This document shows positions 21,614 to 27,768 of a DNA stretch of 27,768 nt, piece after piece. The translations under genes and the position numbers were made by a program. Position 1 is the first letter of the stretch. Each line of letters opens with the position of its first letter. This stretch comes from Bacteroidales bacterium M2 (GTDB taxonomy: Bacteria > Bacteroidota > Bacteroidia > Bacteroidales > Muribaculaceae): the NCBI GenBank assembly GCA_001689415.1, contig LUJM01000044.1, forward strand, positions 35,959 through 63,726. Reading direction: 5' to 3'. The notes under the pieces were generated by a model. That model was not told the DNA's origin. It saw only the letters and a list, made by a program, of their open reading frames with translations, and searched no databases.

Positions 21614-21645
21614 AATAAGGACCAACATTGCTGCTGATCCTTATT
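21614..21645 (-). terminator. Terminator of tRNA-Pro
   Basis: AATAAGGATC/GGTCCTTATT stem (10 bp with one G-U) and 12-nt loop, followed by TTTCG on the - strand, 7 bp after the tRNA 3' end. Confidence 0.75.
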
Positions 21646-21651
21646 CTTATG

Positions 21652-21724
21652 TCGGGGTGAGAAGACTCGAACTTCCGACCTCCACGTCCCGAACGTGGCG
21701 CGCTGCCAACTGTGCTACACCCCG
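21652..21724 (-). tRNA. tRNA-Pro (CGG)
   Basis: 73 nt without CCA. Acceptor CGGGGTG pairs with CACCCCG, discriminator A. Anticodon stem CCACG/CGTGG encloses TTCGGGA with anticodon CGG. T arm GGAAG-TTCGAGT-CTTCT, where only the outer pairs are strong. One A-C mismatch in the D stem. Its 3' end faces the AT-rich accessory pocket. Confidence 0.93.
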
Positions 21725-21740
21725 ATTGGCTAAGCGACTG

Positions 21741-21772
21741 CAAAGTTAACGACTATTTTTCAAGTCTGCAAA
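21741..21772 (-). promoter_or_regulatory. Promoter of tRNA-Pro
   Basis: TTTG (complement of 21769-21772), 20-bp spacer, TAACTTTG (complement of 21741-21748): same -7 box and spacing as the tRNA-Ser promoter. Confidence 0.8.
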
Positions 21773-21947
21773 TTTTGCTTTTGAAAATTTTGATTTTCTG
21801 TATTTTATTGTGTGTTTTTGTTGCTGCGCAGCTGTGTGATATGGAAGCGCTGTTGCGCCACAACCACATCGATTTAGCGAAACACCCAATCAGTGAGCAT
21901 TTATCTAAACCATAAACTCAACCCATAAACCGGGCGTTCTAACGCAC

Positions 21948-22397
21948 TTACGATTTACCGTAATTTAGTCTTACCATTAGAGCTGTCAGGTCGATAATTG
22001 GCAGCGGACGGTGGCGAAGTGCTGTGCCTTGGGTGTGTACCGACACTATGCCGCGCAGTGCGCCAACGGCTATGCCGAGCATGGTCATCATCAATTGTCC
22101 TGCTACTACCACCTCGTTACCATTCATCACTATGTTCTGAGTCAGGTTCTCAACCTCGAAAGTTGCAATTACCGAGCTTACAAGCAGCCTTTGTCTAACC
22201 ATACCTATCGGCGCGATGTACGAGCATGACACTACCAGGCTGATTAGGTTGCGGGCTGTGTCGGGTATTACGCGAACATTCATGTCTACGCTCACTGTTT
22301 CATGGCCGAGACGGCGAAGGGCGCTTCGGTTGATTACGGTTGCCCCGGGCACTTCGCTTACCGAGACAAGGCTCACATTTACTTGGGTTTCTTTCAT
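21948..22397 (-). CDS. Small SecB-like protein, function uncertain
   Basis: 149 aa starting at ATG 22397 (MKETQVNVSLVSVSE); a start at 22439 would add 14 residues of leader-like sequence. No signal peptide. The predicted order is several beta strands, then a C-terminal helix segment MMTMLGIAVGALRGIVSVHT followed by PLPIIDLTALM. That order resembles the SecB chaperone fold (strands, then a long helix with a late Pro-rich edge), but similarity is weak and judged by eye. The gene lies alone between tRNA-Pro and the ribosomal operon; its leader carries a CCGCAG/CTGCGG hairpin. Confidence 0.7.
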   Translation of the reverse strand: MKETQVNVSLVSVSEVPGATVINRSALRRLGHETVSVDMNVRVIPDTARNLISLVVSCSYIAPIGMVRQRLLVSSVIATFEVENLTQNIVMNGNEVVVAGQLMMTMLGIAVGALRGIVSVHTQGTALRHRPLPIIDLTALMVRLNYGKS

Positions 22398-22440
22398 TGT
22401 TTGTTGCTTCCGAGGGTGTAGGTTACTGATTATTAACATT

Positions 22441-22479
22441 CCGCAGTAGTCTGCGGTTTGTTTGATTATGGCAAATATA
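22441..22479 (-). promoter_or_regulatory. Promoter -7 box and leader hairpin of the SecB-like gene
   Basis: TATATTTG (complement of 22472-22479) matches the -7 consensus; no correctly spaced TTTG is seen. The hairpin CCGCAG-ACTA-CTGCGG (22441-22456) lies in the predicted 5' UTR. Confidence 0.45.
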
Positions 22480-22511
22480 GTGAATTTTTTTGATGTTTGT
22501 GTGTTTTTATC

Positions 22512-22549
22512 AAAAAAATCAGCGCGGAGACCGATTGGTCTTCGCGCTG
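22512..22549 (-). terminator. Terminator of rpsF-rpsR-rplI
   Basis: CAGCGCGGAGACC (22520-22532) and GGTCTTCGCGCTG (22537-22549) form a 13-bp stem with one G-U pair and a 4-nt loop. On the - strand it is followed by ATTTTTTTG. Confidence 0.9.
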
Positions 22550-22572
22550 TATGTTGATAGTGGGCTTTAGGC

Positions 22573-23016
22573 TTATTCAGCTACAACCTCGAAAGGAATC
22601 TCCACTGATACTTCTTTGTGAAGTTTGATAGTGGCTACATATTCGCCTACTTCTTTCACGGGCTGCTTGATCTCGATAAGCTTGCGGTCTACGTTGTGGC
22701 CGAGTTTTTCGAGAGCTTCGGCAATCTGGATGTTGTTTACAGAACCGAAGATAGTGCCGGCTGCCGAAGTTTTGGCACCGATAGTAAGTTTAAGACCCTG
22801 GAGCTGAGCTGCGAGTGCTTCTGCGTCTGCTTTGATTTTGGCGAGCTTGTGAGCGCGTTGACGCTGGTTTTCTGCCAGAACCTTAAGAGCCGAGTCGCTG
22901 GCGATGACAGCTTTGCCGGTAGGGATGAGGTAGTTGCGGCCGTATCCGTCTTTGACGGTAACGACGTCGTCCTTGTATCCGAGGCCGCTGACGTCTTCTT
23001 TGAGAATTAATTTCAT
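22573..23016 (-). CDS. rplI: 50S ribosomal protein L9
   Basis: 147 aa, normal L9 length. N-terminal domain MKLILKEDVSGLGYKDDVV with the L9 signature GYGRNYLIPTGKAV, then the long connecting helix (about 45-75) and the C-terminal domain containing IGAKTSAAGTIFGSVNNIQIAEAL. It binds 23S rRNA domain V near the L1 stalk base. Last gene of the rpsF-rpsR-rplI operon, 21 bp after rpsR. Confidence 0.98.
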   Translation of the reverse strand: MKLILKEDVSGLGYKDDVVTVKDGYGRNYLIPTGKAVIASDSALKVLAENQRQRAHKLAKIKADAEALAAQLQGLKLTIGAKTSAAGTIFGSVNNIQIAEALEKLGHNVDRKLIEIKQPVKEVGEYVATIKLHKEVSVEIPFEVVAE

Positions 23017-23037
23017 AGTTGAGTCGGCTGTTAAGGG

Positions 23038-23307
23038 TTATTTCATCAAGTCGGTTACGTAGGGCAGGAGCGCAAGGTGACGGGCACGCTTTACGGCCTG
23101 GGCTACACGACGCTGGAATTTGAGCGATGTGCCGGTGATGCGGCGGGGGAGGATTTTACCCTGCTCGTTGAGGAATTTTTTGAGGAATTCCGGATCTTTG
23201 TAGTCTACGAAGTTGATGCCGAAACGTTTGAAACGGCAGTATTTTTTCTTCTTGACGTCTACCGACATCGGGGTGAGGTAGCGGATTTCTGATTGAGCTT
23301 GTGCCAT
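23038..23307 (-). CDS. rpsR: 30S ribosomal protein S18
   Basis: 89 aa. KKYCRFKRFGINFVDYKD and GKILPRRITGTSLKFQRR are the S18 signatures; a basic C-terminal helix follows (AVKRARHLALLPYV). It binds 16S rRNA platform helices together with S6, encoded 3 bp upstream. Confidence 0.98.
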   Translation of the reverse strand: MAQAQSEIRYLTPMSVDVKKKKYCRFKRFGINFVDYKDPEFLKKFLNEQGKILPRRITGTSLKFQRRVAQAVKRARHLALLPYVTDLMK

Positions 23308-23310
23308 TGT

Positions 23311-23676
23311 TTAGTCCTCCTTGTTTTCTACGGGTTGTGCTTGGGGTTGTGCGGCGCGGCGGGCACGGCGTTTTGCGGCGTACTGTGCTGCGTATTTGTC
23401 CTGACGGAAGGTGAGCCAGCGGAGTACACGCTCGTCGCGACGGAATTCGGTCTCGAGCTTGCGGATAAGCTGGGGATCAGCGTTGAATTCGATCAGGCTA
23501 TAGAAGCCGGTGGACTTTTTCTGGATGGGATAAGCGAGCTTGCGCAGACCCCAATCTTCGCTGTTCACGATTTCTGCGCCGTTGTCGGTGAGAACTTTGG
23601 TGAACTTTTCTACCGCTTCCTTCATCTGGGCATCAGACAAAACGGGAGTTAAAATGAAAACGGTTTCGTACTGCAT
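23311..23676 (-). CDS. rpsF: 30S ribosomal protein S6
   Basis: 121 aa from ATG 23676 (MQYETVFILTPVLSD); an upstream in-frame ATG at 23715 is rejected because it would overlap the predicted transcription start. The core shows DWGLRKLAYPIQKKSTGFY and DERVLRWLTFRQDKY, typical of S6. The Ala/Gln/Arg-rich tail is ordinary for Bacteroidota. First gene of the operon; forms a heterodimer with S18. Confidence 0.97.
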   Translation of the reverse strand: MQYETVFILTPVLSDAQMKEAVEKFTKVLTDNGAEIVNSEDWGLRKLAYPIQKKSTGFYSLIEFNADPQLIRKLETEFRRDERVLRWLTFRQDKYAAQYAAKRRARRAAQPQAQPVENKED

Positions 23677-23700
23677 TGTTTGGTTGATAATTAATTGTTT

Positions 23701-23724
23701 AGCTGGAATCTTCAAATTCCGGCT
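23701..23724 (-). promoter_or_regulatory. Leader hairpin, candidate S6:S18 autoregulatory site
   Basis: On the - strand AGC-C-GGAAT, loop TTGAAG, ATTCC-A-GCT: GGAAT/ATTCC with a 1x1 C/A internal mismatch and an AGC/GCT base. A CCG triplet sits at the mismatch. Known rpsF leaders are bound by S6:S18 through a conserved CCG next to a short stem. The predicted start (about 23722) may clip the lowest base pairs, so the call is tentative. Confidence 0.45.
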
Positions 23725-23725
23725 G

Positions 23726-23756
23726 CAAAGTTACAACTTTTTTGCGTAATGGCAAA
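23726..23756 (-). promoter_or_regulatory. Promoter of rpsF-rpsR-rplI
   Basis: TTTG (complement of 23753-23756), 19-bp spacer, TAACTTTG (complement of 23726-23733), an exact consensus match. Confidence 0.8.
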
Positions 23757-23845
23757 ACTTTTTTCGCTATAAATCTGATGTATAACATAAAATCAGCCTC
23801 CGCACTCCAATATTTTGTATTTTTCAGATAAATACCGCATTAACT

Positions 23846-23876
23846 TTTGCAAGACAAAAATTTTTGACTAATTTTG
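23846..23876 (+). promoter_or_regulatory. Promoter upstream of the WG-repeat genes
   Basis: TTTG (23846-23849), 19-bp spacer, TAATTTTG (23869-23876). Start predicted near 23880, about 400 nt before the first lipoprotein ATG. Confidence 0.7.
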
Positions 23877-23879
23877 TCG

Positions 23880-24286
23880 AGTAGACTGCAACGCAGAAGC
23901 CCGGTCAGGGATTTTGCGGATGGGGTCAGCAACAACCGGCGTGCCGTTGCAGGCACGCCAAAGACATAATGGAAAGCGTTTACTCGACGCTCTTTCTTGA
24001 CGCCTTGGAACTTCGCAACTTTCAATCACTGTCAGGATTGTAGCAAACAGTAGATGCCTTATGGATATGTTTACTCCGCCGATTGCAGACGTATGAGCGT
24101 CGTCTGTCGGTGCTTTTCTACATATTCTGCGTGAGGCTTCTGCAAGTTTGCTCGTTCTACAGTGATGGGCAATGCGAAGGCCTCAAGGCGCGGAACGGGC
24201 AACAAGTACGGCTCTCACGCTTTTTTATTCATAAACCAATCAAGGCCAACGAGGTGAGTCCGGAGGCGGAACTATATAACCATTAT
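23880..24286 (+). ncRNA. Long structured leader or independent RNA, unidentified
   Basis: About 400 nt without a convincing gene. Structures: CTGC-AAC-GCAG (23886-23896), a strong GGCGTGCC/GGCACGCC hairpin (23938-23959, 6-nt loop), and long-range complementarity GTCGAGTA (23876-23883) with TACTCGAC (23981-23988). No terminator precedes the lipoprotein ATG, so it most likely forms the 5' leader of that gene. A longer in-frame start for the lipoprotein (ATG 24083) lies here but would bury the signal peptide. Identity unknown. Confidence 0.4.
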
Positions 24287-25975
24287 ATGAAAAAACTTCA
24301 GAACACACTTCCGGCCCTGTGCCTTGCGCTGGCGGCTCTCGCAGTGTCGTGTGGTGGCAAAAATCAAGTGAGTGAATATTTCTATACCGGAAAAACCGCC
24401 ACTCTCATTCCTATTCAAAACAAAGAAAACGGCAAGTGGGGCTATCTTGATGCCTCCGGTAAACTCGCAATCGAACCGCGCTTTGTCGAGGCTGCATATT
24501 TCCAGGAAGGAAAGGCTTATGTAAAAGACACCACCGGTCTTTGCGGCTACATCAATCCCGACGGCACCTACGCCATTGAGCCGCGCTACGCTTCCGCTAC
24601 CGATTTCGGAAACGGTCTGGCATGGGTGGCCGAGCCCGATTCCGCCCTCAAGACCATCGATACAAAAGGAAACACCGTGTTCCGTTTCCCCGACGCTGCC
24701 GATGCTATCACTTTTATGGGCGGCTATGCCATCTATAGCTCTAACTCAGGAACCGAAGGCGTTGTCGATACAAAAGGTGTCGACATCACTCTGCCGGGCT
24801 CAACCACCGACGTGTATTTCCGCGGCAACGACATCGTAATGCTCAAAGGCAACGACTATGAAGGCTATAAACTCGGCCGCATCAAAGACGGCGCTGTGGA
24901 ACTCCTCGCCCAAAACCTTTCGATGACCGTTACCGATATCGACGTCGACTTCAAACTGCTCATCATCACGCTCGACGACAAATATGGCCTCGCCGACTTC
25001 GACGGCAACATCATTGTCAACCCCCGCTTCAAAAAACTCAGCTTCGATAGCGACGGAATGCTCATTTTCTGCAACGAAAAAGACAAATACGGCTGGATCA
25101 ACACAAAGGGCGAAGAAGTAATCAAACCCAAATATAAAGAAGTGGCAGCCGGTTTCCAGACCAACGGATACGCCTCCGTGAGCACATCGGGCACAAAGTA
25201 CCAGATTATCGACCGAAAGGGCAACACCGTTTTCGGCGCCAAGTTCGAAAAGGTCTACCCAACATGGACAGGCGATATCTTCCTCGCCCATAACGACGAA
25301 GGCTGGGGACTCATCAAAGCCGACGGAACGGTTGTGTGCCCTCCGCAGTTCAAAGGCATCACATGCGTGCGCGAAGGTCTCTTCATGGCCACTTCGGGCG
25401 AACAGAAGTGGGGCGTAATCTCGGAAAACGGCACATATCAGGGAGCTATCGACTTTGACATTCCCGCCAACCCCGATTGGCTGCTCTCCGTGCGTGCCCA
25501 AAGCCAATTCTTCAGTCCCGAAATTGTAGCCCTCAGCGTCGACAATCTCAAGAAAGCCGCTGTTTTCGACACCACTTTCGGCAAACTTGCACAAGAATTC
25601 GACATAACAAAATCCAATCTCAACGCCTACGGCAGCGAGGTGACACTCAAAAAATCGGTAATCGGCCGTCTTGGCGTGCAGAGCGAACTCAAGGTAGTCC
25701 TCAACTCCTCACCCCTCGTCTACCAAAGCCGCTACAGCTCCCGCCGGGTGCTCAACGAATCCGCCCTCCCCTTGGCCTATACCATAACAGTTGCATCAGG
25801 CACTGAAGCCAAGAACGTCGCTCTGTTCAACTACTTCCGCGAGCACTACAATGCCGAATGCTCCAACCCCGAATTAATCAACAAATGCAAGGAATTCATC
25901 ATCTACATGGATTCCGACGGCAAATACCTTATCCAGCCCGATATCTCTGTAATTGAGTCCTACGACCTCTGGTAA
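24287..25975 (+). CDS. WG-repeat lipoprotein
   Basis: 562 aa from ATG 24287. Start chosen because MKKLQNTLPALCLALAALAV runs straight into lipobox VSCGG (Cys22). At least six WG-type repeats follow, each shaped K(W/Y)G(Y/W/L)-x3-DG-x5-P-(K/R/Q)(F/Y): KWGYLDASGKLAIEPRF, LCGYINPDGTYAIEPRY, KYGLADFDGNIIVNPRF, KYGWINTKGEEVIKPKY, GWGLIKADGTVVCPPQF and a weaker KWGVISENG. WG repeats form beta-propeller-like surfaces of unknown ligand in Bacteroidota. The last 110 residues are a separate domain. A paralogous WG lipoprotein follows 11 bp downstream, so the pair is cotranscribed. Confidence 0.9.
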   Translation: MKKLQNTLPALCLALAALAVSCGGKNQVSEYFYTGKTATLIPIQNKENGKWGYLDASGKLAIEPRFVEAAYFQEGKAYVKDTTGLCGYINPDGTYAIEPRYASATDFGNGLAWVAEPDSALKTIDTKGNTVFRFPDAADAITFMGGYAIYSSNSGTEGVVDTKGVDITLPGSTTDVYFRGNDIVMLKGNDYEGYKLGRIKDGAVELLAQNLSMTVTDIDVDFKLLIITLDDKYGLADFDGNIIVNPRFKKLSFDSDGMLIFCNEKDKYGWINTKGEEVIKPKYKEVAAGFQTNGYASVSTSGTKYQIIDRKGNTVFGAKFEKVYPTWTGDIFLAHNDEGWGLIKADGTVVCPPQFKGITCVREGLFMATSGEQKWGVISENGTYQGAIDFDIPANPDWLLSVRAQSQFFSPEIVALSVDNLKKAAVFDTTFGKLAQEFDITKSNLNAYGSEVTLKKSVIGRLGVQSELKVVLNSSPLVYQSRYSSRRVLNESALPLAYTITVASGTEAKNVALFNYFREHYNAECSNPELINKCKEFIIYMDSDGKYLIQPDISVIESYDLW

Positions 25976-25986
25976 AAAACCTTCCC

Positions 25987-27201
25987 ATGAAAAAATTCCT
26001 ATTCCTCGCCGCCATAGCGGCTGCAATGCTCTCTGTGGCCTCGTGTTCAAACTCCGCCATATCGGAAATGAAAAAAGCCACCTCCGGCTTCGACCTTACT
26101 TATATCCCTGTGCACGGGAAAACAAACAGAGGCCTTTACATTTCCCGTTATCAGAATCCCGACGAGGAAATGATATTCGAGTATTCGAGCTACGACATTC
26201 CCCGAACCTTCACACTCTTCCACGAGGGTTACGCGTGCGTAGGTTTCGAAAAAATGAAAGCCATAATCAACCTCGAAGGTGAAACAGTCGTGGATCTCAC
26301 AGATTTTCATTTCGAACACAACTCCGGTTTCTATGGCTGTGTTTCGGAAAATCGTTTCATCGCACAGCGCACCGGCGCAGGTACTTTCGTCTGCTTCGAT
26401 ATGAAAGGAAACGAAGTTTTTGAAACTGAGGGTTATATTCGCTCGCAGCTCCGCGACGGCTATGCCCTCTACTCCCTCTCCGAGAGCGCCGAAAAATTCG
26501 GAGTCATCAATGCCAAGGGTGAAGTAGTCTATGAAGCCGGACAAGACGAGTACATTAACATCACCGCTATGATCATGCAGTACCCCGAGAGTTATGCACA
26601 CCCCACATGGTACCCCGTCTTTAACGACGATGGTTTCGCCTACATTTTAGACGTCGCCACCGGCAAACACTACCTCGAGGACATCTCAATCGACTACTAC
26701 TGGGGCGACCGCTGGTTCGGGATCCCCTTGGTCGACTGCAACGATCGTATCATAGTGCATTACGACCGCAAAATCGGCCTTGTCGACATGGAAGGAAACA
26801 CTATCATCGAACCTCAGTACTATCACCTCGTCAACGACGGCGAATGGTATTCATTCAGAGACGAACACGGAAAATTCGGCTGGCTCGACAAAAACGGCGA
26901 GATTGTGATTGAGCCGCAGTTCGAGGGACTCAGAGGATATGACCACGCCTACTTCGGCACCTCCGATTGGGCGCATGTCGATTATAATACTTTCATCAAC
27001 CGTAAGGGCGAAGTCGTACTCGAAACCGAATACACCATTGAAAGCGGTTTCATCGGCGACCGTTGCCTGGTCGATGTCGGCCGCGAAGGATATGCATGGA
27101 TGGACCGCGAAGGCAACCTCATCGGTTCGCCTATGCTCATCTATCAACCGGCACGCGACGCCATACGGCACCTCGCCCGCGGCATGGCCGTACAATACTA
27201 A
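25987..27201 (+). CDS. WG-repeat lipoprotein, second copy
   Basis: 404 aa. Signal MKKFLFLAAIAAAMLSVASC with lipobox Cys20. WG repeats are more diverged: KFGVINAKGEVVYEAG, KIGLVDMEGNTIIEPQY, KFGWLDKNGEIVIEPQF, then YNTFINRKGEVVLETEY. Shorter than the upstream protein and lacking its extra C-terminal domain. Surface-exposed or periplasmic lipoprotein; function unknown. A GC-rich hairpin closes the unit 26 bp after the stop. Confidence 0.9.
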   Translation: MKKFLFLAAIAAAMLSVASCSNSAISEMKKATSGFDLTYIPVHGKTNRGLYISRYQNPDEEMIFEYSSYDIPRTFTLFHEGYACVGFEKMKAIINLEGETVVDLTDFHFEHNSGFYGCVSENRFIAQRTGAGTFVCFDMKGNEVFETEGYIRSQLRDGYALYSLSESAEKFGVINAKGEVVYEAGQDEYINITAMIMQYPESYAHPTWYPVFNDDGFAYILDVATGKHYLEDISIDYYWGDRWFGIPLVDCNDRIIVHYDRKIGLVDMEGNTIIEPQYYHLVNDGEWYSFRDEHGKFGWLDKNGEIVIEPQFEGLRGYDHAYFGTSDWAHVDYNTFINRKGEVVLETEYTIESGFIGDRCLVDVGREGYAWMDREGNLIGSPMLIYQPARDAIRHLARGMAVQY

Positions 27202-27226
27202 CCATTAACTTATCTATCCAATCCTT

Positions 27227-27259
27227 CGGGCGCCGGGGCACTGCGTGTTCCGGCGCCCG
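27227..27259 (+). terminator. GC-rich hairpin after the WG-repeat genes
   Basis: CGGGCGCCGG (27227-27236) and CCGGCGCCCG (27250-27259), a 10-bp stem with 13-nt loop. No T tract follows, so termination is likely but not canonical. Confidence 0.6.
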
Positions 27260-27276
27260 TTGCCCTGTCTGAATAT

Positions 27277-27480
27277 CCTCATTTTATGGAACCTATTGAT
27301 GTTGTGCCGACCGAACTCGATTATATCCGCACGGCCGACATATCCGCAGGCGCTGCCAAATATCATCAGAATGATGATGTCTTCAAGACGGTGACGGATA
27401 TTGCCCTTGTCTGTTCTGCGGAAATCAGGGGCCTACACGGCAAAATCCATCAGATTGTCAAAGTTGCTGTCCTTGGTTTC
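27277..27480 (-). pseudogene. Fragment of an ISAs1-type transposase N-terminus
   Basis: The - strand frame reads NLMDFAV, stop (TAG, complement of 27433-27435), APDFRRTDKGN, then IRHRLEDIIILMIFGSACGY and VGRADIIEFGRHNINRFHKM, and then loses similarity. RHxLEDI...GCxxRAxIIEFGRHN is the N-terminal transposase-associated domain of ISAs1/H-repeat elements. The catalytic DDE domain is absent, and one in-frame stop is present, so this is a dead remnant. No IS ends were identified. Confidence 0.7.
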
Positions 27481-27768
27481 TAATTTATTTTGTACTTTTA
27501 CAGTGTGTTTGGCGCATATCCGCCGGTCGAACTTTTTGGGTTAAGTGGCTTGATTTTATTCATAACTAATCCCCGAAGTGCAAGACTTTTTTTAATGAAT
27601 GCCGTGGCTTTTTAGCCTCTGCTGACCAAGCTTTGGCTTTATTTCGATTTTTATTTGTTAAATTTGCATTGCATTTGCTGTTGATTAAGTAACTCGAAGC
27701 TACATCGCGATACAAAAGGATATTTTAGTATAAACTATTTTTTAACAATAGTTCGTTAAAAAATTATT
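27481..27768. other. AT-rich non-coding end of window
   Basis: No gene seen. A possible + strand promoter has TTTG (27632-27635), a long 23-bp spacer and TAAATTTG (27659-27666). Near the end AACTATT/AATAGTT (27733-27753) can pair, followed by GTTAAAAAA complementary to TTTTTTAAC. Whatever is transcribed lies outside. Confidence 0.4.

Noticed and set aside
23840..24025. 61-aa - strand ORF
   Set aside because: Overlaps a strong + strand promoter and the structured leader; no protein features.
24800..25594. 264-aa - strand ORF
   Set aside because: Antisense shadow of the WG-repeat lipoprotein; composition reflects the complement of the repeats.
27286..27483. 65-aa + strand ORF
   Set aside because: Antisense to the recognisable transposase fragment.

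Overview
The window looks like a chromosomal contig of a Bacteroidales gut bacterium, probably a Muribaculaceae-type genome. Support: repeated Bacteroidota promoters of the form TTTG-N19/20-TAnnTTTG, no obvious Shine-Dalgarno sites, a lipidated TamA-like protein (TamL), a TPR histidine kinase, WG-repeat lipoproteins, and an IorAB/CoA-transferase fermentation operon. The genus-level assignment is inference.

Layout. (1) 1-4301, + strand: the right end of a prophage. It opens with the last codons of a diversity-generating retroelement (DGR) target gene and the end of its variable repeat. The template repeat (10 AAT codons), a structured spacer and a DGR reverse transcriptase follow. After that come two small phage proteins, a holin, a GH108 endolysin, a lipoprotein with a C-terminal membrane anchor (u-spanin-like), a terminator, and the 3' end of tRNA-Ser(UGA), the presumed integration site. 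(2) 4302-12390, - strand core genes: tRNA-Ser, lpxB, tadA and rnz (tightly packed), then a HAD phosphatase, tamL and a sensor histidine kinase. (3) 12391-13283: non-coding, with a long kinase leader and a candidate ~260-nt RNA with its own promoter and poly-U end. (4) 13284-18098, + strand: iorA-iorB-aminotransferase-CoA transferase, a compact pathway converting aromatic amino acids via arylpyruvates to arylacetyl-CoA and arylacetates. (5) 18099-21650: an AT-rich accessory pocket next to tRNA-Pro. It holds a ~80-nt candidate RNA, a 410-bp element with inverted-repeat ends packed with small hairpins, a YkuD-type L,D-transpeptidase and a 631-aa protein with an HNH nuclease-like zinc/His core. 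(6) 21652-23756, - strand: tRNA-Pro, a small SecB-like protein, and the rpsF-rpsR-rplI operon with a leader hairpin. (7) 23846-27259, + strand: a promoter, a ~400-nt structured leader or RNA, and two WG-repeat lipoproteins. (8) 27277-27480: a decayed ISAs1-type transposase fragment on the - strand, then AT-rich DNA.

How the parts work together. The DGR copies its template RNA with adenine errors into the 3' end of the upstream target gene, presumably a receptor-binding phage protein. The holin, endolysin and spanin form a lysis cassette. In the ior operon the aminotransferase supplies 2-oxo acids, IorAB oxidises them to CoA thioesters with reduced ferredoxin, and the CoA-transferase captures the thioester. 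The best candidates for new biology are the DGR with its inserted RT and missing avd, the hairpin-rich 410-bp element, the orphan HNH protein, and the three promoter-to-terminator RNA candidates.
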